From contig CANCGR010000038.1 in NCBI GenBank assembly GCA_947377625.1, positions 1 through 11,587 on the forward strand: a stretch of DNA of 11,587 bases. Reading direction: 5' to 3'. Under the pieces are notes generated by a model, which was not told where the DNA came from, made no database searches, and saw nothing but the letters and a program-made list of their open reading frames with translations. This DNA is from Gammaproteobacteria bacterium. Its GTDB lineage: Bacteria; Pseudomonadota; Gammaproteobacteria; Pseudomonadales; Pseudohongiellaceae. Made by a program: the position numbers and the translations under genes. Positions 6,338-11,587 of this stretch are shown here, in pieces (within the stretch, counting starts at the first letter, position 1; the number at the start of each line of letters is the position of its first letter).

Positions 6338-7551
6338 TGCTGATGCCAGCAAACACCCTCATGAACCAGCCCGCTATTTCTTCTGCACTTCCTGATGCTG
6401 TTATAAAAGCACTGCGTACTGTCATTGGTGCCGGCAAAGCCAATCTGCATGAGCCATCATTCAACGGCAATGAATGGGTTTATCTGAAAGAGTGTCTCGA
6501 CTCGACTTTTGTTTCTTCGGTTGGCAGTTATGTCGACCGCTTTGAAAAAGATCTCGCCACGTTTACCGGAGCGCGCCATGCGGTCGCCGTCGTCAATGGC
6601 ACTGCGGCCTTGCATCTGGCGCTGCTGCTGGCAGGCGTGAAAGAAGGTGACGAGGTGCTGCTGCCTTCGCTGACTTTCATCGCCACCGCCAATGCAGTGG
6701 CCTACTGCAAGGCAGTGCCGCATTTTATTGATTGCAACGAACATACCCTCGGTGTCGATCCGGCTGCACTGCGCGACTATCTGCAACGCAGCTGTGAAGT
6801 GCGCGATGGCCACTGTTTCAACAAAAGCAGCGGCCGCATTGTGCGCGCGCTGGTGCCAATGCATACGTTCGGCCATCCGGTCGACATTGACGGTTTGCTG
6901 GCCGTTGCTGCTGATTACCAGTTGGCGTTGGTGGAAGATGCAGCGGAATCCTTGGGCAGCTACCGCGCTGGCCGTCATACCGGTACGCATGGCCTGCTGG
7001 GTGTGCTCAGTTTCAACGGCAACAAGACCATCACCACCGGCGGCGGCGGTGCGATACTCACCAATGATGCCGCGCTCGCCAAGTTGGCCAAGCACTTGAG
7101 CACCACCGCGAAAATTCCGCATGCGTGGGAATACAGTCACGATGTTGTCGGCTACAACTATCGCATGCCCAACCTTAACGCTGCTCTCGGCTGCGCCCAG
7201 CTGGAACAGTTGCCGGACTTGCTGGCAAACAAGCGTCGCTTGTTTGAAAAATATCGCAGCGCTTTTGCAGACGTTGCCGGCGTGCAACTGTTTCACGAGC
7301 CGGCCGACTGCCACAGCAACTACTGGTTGCAGACCTTGGTGCTGGATGAAAAGTTTGCCGCACAACGCGATGCAATCCTGCAGGCCACTAATGCAGCAGG
7401 ACTCATGACCCGGCCGGTGTGGACGCTGGCGCATCAACAGTTGCCGTTCCGCGATTGCCCCTCGATGCCGTTGCCGGTGGCGCAATCGCTGGCGCAGCGA
7501 CTGATCAATATTCCCAGCAGTGCCTTTCTGGGTGCGGTGGGTGCCGCATGA
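6337..7551 (+). CDS. legC: LegC-type PLP-dependent sugar aminotransferase (DegT/DnrJ/EryC1 family)
   Basis: Transfers an amino group, normally from glutamate, to C4 of the keto sugar made by LegB. The 404-residue protein carries the fold type I aminotransferase signature: LPSLTFIATANAVAY in the N-terminal half, Asp201 in VEDAAESLGS, which pairs with the cofactor ring nitrogen, and Lys230 in SFNGNKTITTGGGG, which forms the Schiff base with pyridoxal phosphate. The sequence FNGNEWVYLKECLDSTFVSS near residue 45 is characteristic of LegC. Three in-frame ATGs (6337, 6343, 6361) are possible and none has a convincing ribosome binding site; 6337 is given because it overlaps the legB stop (TGATG), but 6361 would give 396 residues, nearer the usual length. 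The stop overlaps the next gene in ATGA. Confidence 0.9.
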   Translation: MLMPANTLMNQPAISSALPDAVIKALRTVIGAGKANLHEPSFNGNEWVYLKECLDSTFVSSVGSYVDRFEKDLATFTGARHAVAVVNGTAALHLALLLAGVKEGDEVLLPSLTFIATANAVAYCKAVPHFIDCNEHTLGVDPAALRDYLQRSCEVRDGHCFNKSSGRIVRALVPMHTFGHPVDIDGLLAVAADYQLALVEDAAESLGSYRAGRHTGTHGLLGVLSFNGNKTITTGGGGAILTNDAALAKLAKHLSTTAKIPHAWEYSHDVVGYNYRMPNLNAALGCAQLEQLPDLLANKRRLFEKYRSAFADVAGVQLFHEPADCHSNYWLQTLVLDEKFAAQRDAILQATNAAGLMTRPVWTLAHQQLPFRDCPSMPLPVAQSLAQRLINIPSSAFLGAVGAA

Positions 7552-8180
7552 GCAAGCCGCAGCTGCTACTGATCGGTGCGGGCGGACATGCACTGTCATG
7601 CATTGATGTTATTGAACAAGACAGCCGCTTCAGCATTATTGGTCTGATTGGCCTGCCAGCCGAACAAGGCTCACAACGGCTCGGCTACAACGTCATTGGC
7701 ACCGATGCCGATCTGGCTGCACTGTTGGCCACCGCTGCGCATGCACTGGTGACTATAGGCCAGATCAAGTCGCCGGCGTTGCGCATTGCCATGTTTGAGC
7801 GTCTGCAACAACTGGGCTTTGCATTGCCAACCATTGTTTCACCGCATGCCTATGTATCACCTCATGCCAGGCTGGGTGTCGGCACGGTCGTGATGCACGG
7901 CGCGGTGGTGAATGCAGGCGCAGTAGTGGGAGACAATTGCATCATCAATACGCGTGCATTGGTTGAACATGGTGCGAGCATCGGCAGTCATTGCCATGTG
8001 GCCACCGGCGCGCTGGTCAATGGCGATGCCGCCGTCGGTGCAGGCAGTTTTATCGGCAGTGGAACTGTTGTACGTGAAGGTATTCGCATCGGCAAGCAGT
8101 GCCTGATTGGCATGGGGCAGCTGGTGCGTGCAGATTGTGCTGATGGTTCCCGCGTGCCTGCTGGCAAGGTGGCAAAGTGA
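7548..8180 (+). CDS. neuD: NeuD/PglD-family sugar acetyltransferase, probably the LegH step
   Basis: A 210-residue left-handed beta-helix acyltransferase. The N-terminus (LLLIGAGGHALSCIDVIE, residues 6-23) is the Rossmann-like sugar-nucleotide binding part shared by NeuD and PglD; from about residue 95 to the end run hexapeptide repeats such as ARLGVGTVVMHGAVVNAGAV. His141 in ALVEHGASIG corresponds to the catalytic base of PglD. Between LegC and the NeuB-type synthase its most likely job is N-acetylation of the C4 amino group of the UDP-sugar with acetyl-CoA, as LegH or PglD does. Sialic acid O-acetylation, the other known NeuD role, is the alternative. The ATG at 7548 overlaps the legC stop by 4 bases and gives the family length; an upstream extension of the frame lies wholly inside legC. 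The stop overlaps the next start in GTGA. Confidence 0.85.
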   Translation: MSKPQLLLIGAGGHALSCIDVIEQDSRFSIIGLIGLPAEQGSQRLGYNVIGTDADLAALLATAAHALVTIGQIKSPALRIAMFERLQQLGFALPTIVSPHAYVSPHARLGVGTVVMHGAVVNAGAVVGDNCIINTRALVEHGASIGSHCHVATGALVNGDAAVGAGSFIGSGTVVREGIRIGKQCLIGMGQLVRADCADGSRVPAGKVAK

Positions 8181-9178
8181 AAACACTGATCATTGCAGAA
8201 GCGGGTGTAAATCATAATGGCGAGCTGTCGCGTGCACTCAAGCTGATTGATGCCGCGGCTGCGGCCGGCGCCGACCTCGTAAAATTCCAGACTTTTCGCG
8301 CCGATGCCTTGGCCGCCGCACAAGCGCCCAAAGCCGCCTATCAAAATCGCAACATGCCCGGCGCAGAAAGCCAGCATGCGATGCTCAAGCGGCTTGAGCT
8401 TGACGCCATGATGCACGAGAAACTGATGCGGCATTGCCGCACCTGCGGCATCGGATTCTTTTCCTCTGCCTTTGATATGGACAGCATTGATCTTCTCGCA
8501 TCACTTGGCCTTGATCGCTGGAAAATTCCATCCGGCGAGATCACCAACCTGCCGTATTTACGCAAAATTGCGAGCAAGGGTCAGCCGGTTATCCTTTCGA
8601 GCGGCATGTCAACACTGACAGAAATTGAAGCCGCGCTGGACGTGCTGGCACAAGCAGGCACGCCGCGCCGACTTGTCACCGTGTTGCACTGCAACACCGA
8701 ATATCCAACGCCGATGCAGGATGTGAATCTGCGCGCCATGCTGACGATCCGTGACAGCTTGCAAGTGGCCGTGGGCTATTCCGATCACACCCTTGGCATT
8801 GAAGTGGCGATTGCTGCGGTGGCGCTCGGTGCCAGCGTAATTGAAAAACACTTCACACTTGATCGCACACTGCCGGGCCCTGATCACAAGGCCAGTCTGG
8901 AGCCTGATGAACTCAAGGCCATGGTGAGCGCAATCCGCAATATCGAACAGGCGCTCGGTGATGGCAGCAAGCAGCCGAGCCCGAGTGAGAGCGGCAATAT
9001 CGTCATTGCCCGCAAGTCGATTGTTGCCGCTGCTGCGATCAGAAAAGGTGAACGGTTCAGCGACAGCAATCTGGCCGTCAAACGCCCGGGTGGTGGCTTG
9101 TCGCCGATGCTGTGGGATGCTGTCATTGGCAAGTGGGCCACGCGCGACTTTGCCGCTGACGAGTACATCGAGTTATGA
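8177..9178 (+). CDS. neuB: NeuB/LegI-type nonulosonic acid synthase
   Basis: Condenses the free 2,4-diacetamido-6-deoxy hexose (or ManNAc in sialic acid makers) with phosphoenolpyruvate to give the nine-carbon keto acid. The 333-residue protein is full length: a TIM barrel beginning IIAEAGVNHNGELSRAL, then GADLVKFQTF, PSGEITNLPYL, ILSSGMSTL, LHCNTEYPTP and VGYSDHTLGIE, followed by the C-terminal antifreeze-like SAF domain from about residue 277 (ARKSIVAAAAIRKGE). His204 (SDHT) and His225 (EKHF) are spaced 21 apart like the metal ligands of the meningococcal enzyme. Start is GTG at 8177 overlapping the previous stop, supported by AAGGTGG 5 bases upstream. LegI rather than sialic acid synthase is inferred from the legB and legC neighbours. 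Confidence 0.92.
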   Translation: MKTLIIAEAGVNHNGELSRALKLIDAAAAAGADLVKFQTFRADALAAAQAPKAAYQNRNMPGAESQHAMLKRLELDAMMHEKLMRHCRTCGIGFFSSAFDMDSIDLLASLGLDRWKIPSGEITNLPYLRKIASKGQPVILSSGMSTLTEIEAALDVLAQAGTPRRLVTVLHCNTEYPTPMQDVNLRAMLTIRDSLQVAVGYSDHTLGIEVAIAAVALGASVIEKHFTLDRTLPGPDHKASLEPDELKAMVSAIRNIEQALGDGSKQPSPSESGNIVIARKSIVAAAAIRKGERFSDSNLAVKRPGGGLSPMLWDAVIGKWATRDFAADEYIEL

Positions 9179-10338
9179 ACCGCACCATTTGCGTCATCAC
9201 CGGCAGTCGCGCTGAATACGGTTTGCTGCGGCCGCTGATGGCTGCCATCAAGGCTGAGCCGGCATTGGACTTGCAACTCGTCGTCACGGGTGCGCATCTG
9301 TCGGCTGACCACGGCTCTACCTTTCATGAAATAGTGAATGACGGTTTCTCGATCGACTGGCGTGTCGATCTGCAGCTGGGTGCTGATGGTCCAGAGCAAA
9401 TTGCCAATGCGATGGCGCTGGCGGTGAAGGGTACTGCTGCTGCTCTGGCGCAACTAAAACCTGATTTGGTGTTGGTGCTGGGTGACCGTTACGAAATTTT
9501 TGCTGTAGTCGCAGCTGCGCTGGTGGCGCGCATTCCAGTCGCGCATCTGCATGGCGGCGAATGCACGCAAGGTGCCTATGACGAAGCCATTCGCCATGCC
9601 ATTACCAAGATGTCGCATCTGCATTTTGTCGCGGCTGCCGAATACCGCCAGCGGGTGATCCAGTTGGGTGAACAGCCAGAGCGTGTGTTTCTGGTCGGTA
9701 GCCTGGGCATCGACAATATCAAGACCATGGCCTTGCTCGATCGCGCCGGCTTGGAAGCCGCGCTCGATTTTCGTTTGGGCAGAAGAAATCTGCTGGTCAC
9801 GTTCCATCCGGTGACGCTCGAACCCGGTGCGTCTGCGCGTCAGCTCAACGAGCTGTTGCTGGCGCTGCATGAGTTGCAGGATACCCATCTGATTTTCACG
9901 TTGCCCAATGCTGATAACGAAGGCGGCCAGCTCACAGACATGATCAAACAGTTTGTTGCGGCGCACGCGAACGCACGTTGCTATGCGTCGTTGGGGCAGC
10001 TGCGTTATCTGTCGTGTGTAAAGCACGTCGACGGTGTGGTCGGCAATTCTTCCAGCGGGCTTATCGAAGTGCCCAGTCTGCACAAAGGCACGCTTAATAT
10101 CGGCGATCGTCAGCAAGGTCGCCTCAAGGCTGCCAGCGTTATCGACTGCGCACCTGAACGCACGGCGATTGCAGCAGCTTTGCAGCAGCTCTATTCATCG
10201 CAGTTCACGGCGATGTTGCCAGGGGTTATCAATCCCTATGGAGATGGCGGAGCCACCGCCAGAATCCTGCAAGTGTTGTCGTCAGTACCATTAACGGGAT
10301 TGCTGAAGAAAGTTTTTTATAATGTGCCGGTAAGCTGA
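9175..10338 (+). CDS. neuC: NeuC/LegG-type hydrolysing UDP-sugar 2-epimerase
   Basis: Removes UDP from the UDP-2,4-diacetamido sugar and inverts C2, giving the substrate of the NeuB-type synthase. The 387-residue protein shows the GT-B-like 2-epimerase pattern: ITGSRAEYGLLRPLM at residues 9-23, GDRYEIF, HLHGGECTQGAYDE around His126, FHPVTLEP in the middle, and the UDP-binding GNSSSGLIEVPSLHKGTLNI from about residue 290, ending in GDRQQGRLKA. This is the hydrolysing (NeuC/LegG) version rather than the non-hydrolysing WecB type, judged from the ITGSRAEYG start and the QGR motif. It overlaps the neuB stop by 4 bases and the following gene by one. Substrate preference between UDP-GlcNAc and the bacillosamine-type sugar is inferred from the operon. 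Confidence 0.91.
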   Translation: MNRTICVITGSRAEYGLLRPLMAAIKAEPALDLQLVVTGAHLSADHGSTFHEIVNDGFSIDWRVDLQLGADGPEQIANAMALAVKGTAAALAQLKPDLVLVLGDRYEIFAVVAAALVARIPVAHLHGGECTQGAYDEAIRHAITKMSHLHFVAAAEYRQRVIQLGEQPERVFLVGSLGIDNIKTMALLDRAGLEAALDFRLGRRNLLVTFHPVTLEPGASARQLNELLLALHELQDTHLIFTLPNADNEGGQLTDMIKQFVAAHANARCYASLGQLRYLSCVKHVDGVVGNSSSGLIEVPSLHKGTLNIGDRQQGRLKAASVIDCAPERTAIAAALQQLYSSQFTAMLPGVINPYGDGGATARILQVLSSVPLTGLLKKVFYNVPVS

Positions 10339-11012
10339 TGAAACTCTCTGATCATTTCAAACCACTGCCGTGGGATGTTGTTGCTTTTGGTATGCCTTGT
10401 TATGAGCTTGCCGATGTGTCGCCAGAAGTGCTTGAGTATGCAAAAAATACTCCCGGCCATTACACCGTCAAGATCAATCCTCTGGCTGCCAAGGGTGAGC
10501 TTCATGCAAACGGCTTCTATTATTGCGATTCCTTGATTGAGCCTCACTGTAGCCGGGAGCGGTTTGTTTCCCATGGGAACCCGGCAGTAAGGCTTGCCAG
10601 GGATGTGCCCTTTGAGGTCGTTGTTGACTTGTGTGACGGCGCTTTCTTTTACGGACGTTTCCACCGTGATTTCAATATGGCCAGGGAATCAGCAGATACC
10701 CGTTATAAAAACTGGCTCAAGCAGTTTCATGACAGTGGCGATGTGATTTCGGTATTTTACGAGCAGGAGTTGGCCGCTTTTTTTTGTGTGTCAGACAATC
10801 GTTTGATGCTTCATGCCGTGACTGGCAAGCTGCAAGGCAAAGGTCTGGCGAAGTATTTTTGGAGCGTTGTCTGCAATGACCTGTTTCAAGCAGGGCATAA
10901 AGAACTGACAAGTTCCGTTTCTTCCACCAATCTTGCGGTTGTAAACCTCTATGCTTCTCTTGGATTCAGATTCAGGAATGCGCTGGATATTTACCATTTG
11001 TTTGTTGGCTAA
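10338..11012 (+). CDS. GNAT-family N-acetyltransferase, WecD-like
   Basis: A 224-residue protein whose C-terminal 110 residues form a GNAT domain: the acetyl-CoA pyrophosphate loop is LQGKGLAKYFW with QGKG at 166-169, preceded by the beta strand LMLHAVTGK, and the fold ends in NLAVVNLYASLGFRFRN, typical of motif B. The N-terminal part with FYGRFHRDFNMARESADTRY resembles WecD/FdtC enzymes, which acetylate the amino group of a 4-amino-4,6-dideoxy nucleotide sugar. Since a NeuD-like acetyltransferase is already present, this enzyme may acylate a different amine, add a different acyl group, or be the real C4 acetyltransferase. It starts at a TGATG overlap with neuC and is the last gene of the operon. 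It appears by eye somewhat more AT-rich than the genes before it, which could mean separate acquisition. Confidence 0.8.
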   Translation: MKLSDHFKPLPWDVVAFGMPCYELADVSPEVLEYAKNTPGHYTVKINPLAAKGELHANGFYYCDSLIEPHCSRERFVSHGNPAVRLARDVPFEVVVDLCDGAFFYGRFHRDFNMARESADTRYKNWLKQFHDSGDVISVFYEQELAAFFCVSDNRLMLHAVTGKLQGKGLAKYFWSVVCNDLFQAGHKELTSSVSSTNLAVVNLYASLGFRFRNALDIYHLFVG

Positions 11013-11143
11013 GCCCAGACCTGTGTGCGGGACATGCCAACAGGCACGGCGATGACAAGTTGAAGAATTCAAAAAGGGACTGAATAGCCCGGATCACAAC
11101 AGCGTTTCCCATTCCGTAATACAGTGGTAATCGCAACAGTGCT

Positions 11144-11587
11144 TTATGGAGTTTTCACCACTTGGCGAACAACGCCGAAGTATTTGACGTAGTACTCGGC
11201 GTCTGGTTTGTCGGCAAGGAGGTTATTATAGTTGTGCATGGTGAAACGGTTGGAGCAGGACTGCGGATACTCGGGCACCAAGGCGATCATTTTTCCCTCG
11301 ACATGCGCTTGAGTCATGGCCTGCTGTCGTGCGATGGAGGTCGAAATCATGGTGGGCATCCATCTGTAATCCTGGAGCACCAACAGGAAGACGCCTAAAA
11401 TCGCAATTCCGACACCGAGTTTGCTTCGCATGACGACATTGAACCAATTCCACTGGGGGTTTCGATCATGGAAAAATATGCTCAAAATAAGTTGGGCGGA
11501 CCAAAAGACGAACAGCAAGGTGCCCCAACTGCCAATGTAAGGGAAAAAAGCCCAGACCACGGTGAGGTAGACAAGAAAGCCGAAATC
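11144..11587 (-). CDS. C-terminal part of a polytopic membrane protein, 5' truncated
   Basis: The frame is open to the right edge, so the true start lies outside the window; 147 residues are visible. Three hydrophobic segments can be seen: around FLVYLTVVWAFFPYI at the edge, GTLLFVFWSAQLILSIFF shortly after, and LGVGIAILGVFLLVL, followed by a soluble tail of about 80 residues ending in YYVKYFGVVRQVVKTP. The tail carries PEYP and NYNNLLADKPDAEYYVKYFG, which faintly recalls the C-terminal ends of multi-spanning DUF6056-like membrane proteins of polysaccharide loci, but I do not recognise the family with confidence. It is convergent with the nonulosonic acid operon across a 131-base gap in which I see no convincing terminator. 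A GTG at 11560 is internal to the frame and is not the likely start. Confidence 0.7.
   Translation of the reverse strand, partial: DFGFLVYLTVVWAFFPYIGSWGTLLFVFWSAQLILSIFFHDRNPQWNWFNVVMRSKLGVGIAILGVFLLVLQDYRWMPTMISTSIARQQAMTQAHVEGKMIALVPEYPQSCSNRFTMHNYNNLLADKPDAEYYVKYFGVVRQVVKTP

Noticed and set aside
6457..7599. A 380-codon - strand open frame opposite legC
   Set aside because: It is a shadow frame with His-, Gln- and Arg-rich composition and no recognisable family, while the + strand has clear aminotransferase motifs.
11003..11042. TGTTGGC and GCCAACA form a perfect 7-base inverted repeat around the end of the GNAT gene
   Set aside because: The 26-base loop is long and no run of T follows, so it is not a credible terminator.

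Overview
The window is a cell-surface polysaccharide locus from a Gram-negative bacterium, most likely a betaproteobacterium or a gammaproteobacterium with similar gene content. That placement rests on the moderately GC-rich codon use, the protein families present and the tight Proteobacteria-style gene overlaps; it is an inference and no species can be named. Eleven intact or edge-truncated genes are supported, ten on the + strand and one on the - strand, plus one decayed gene on the - strand.

Left part (1-1186): the 3' end of a PHP-family (CpsB/YwqE-type) tyrosine-protein phosphatase, overlapped by a small membrane-anchored protein resembling VpsP of exopolysaccharide loci. Region 1187-1583 holds no intact gene. 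On the - strand it carries three fragments, in the right order but in three different frames, of a NusG/RfaH-type transcription antiterminator, so I call it a pseudogene.

Middle part (1584-5215): four overlapping genes that look like a RiPP (lasso-peptide-type) maturation and export set: an NTP_transf_5-type nucleotidyltransferase, an ABC exporter without a peptidase domain, a PqqD-like peptide-recognition protein (B1) and a transglutaminase-fold leader peptidase (B2). The lasso cyclase (asparagine-synthetase-like C protein), an HPr-kinase-like protein and an obvious precursor peptide are absent from the window. This incomplete set, lying between glycan genes, is the most unusual thing here.

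Right part (5330-11012): six genes, all overlapping by 1 to 4 bases, for a legionaminic-acid-type nonulosonic acid: LegB dehydratase, LegC aminotransferase, NeuD/LegH acetyltransferase, NeuB/LegI synthase, NeuC/LegG epimerase and a WecD-like GNAT acetyltransferase. The expected route is UDP-GlcNAc, then a 4-keto-6-deoxy sugar, a 4-amino sugar, a 2,4-diacetamido sugar, hydrolysis with epimerisation, and condensation with phosphoenolpyruvate. The CMP-sugar synthetase that would activate the product is not in the window.

At the right edge (11144-11587, - strand) lies the C-terminal part of a polytopic membrane protein, convergent with the nonulosonic acid operon.
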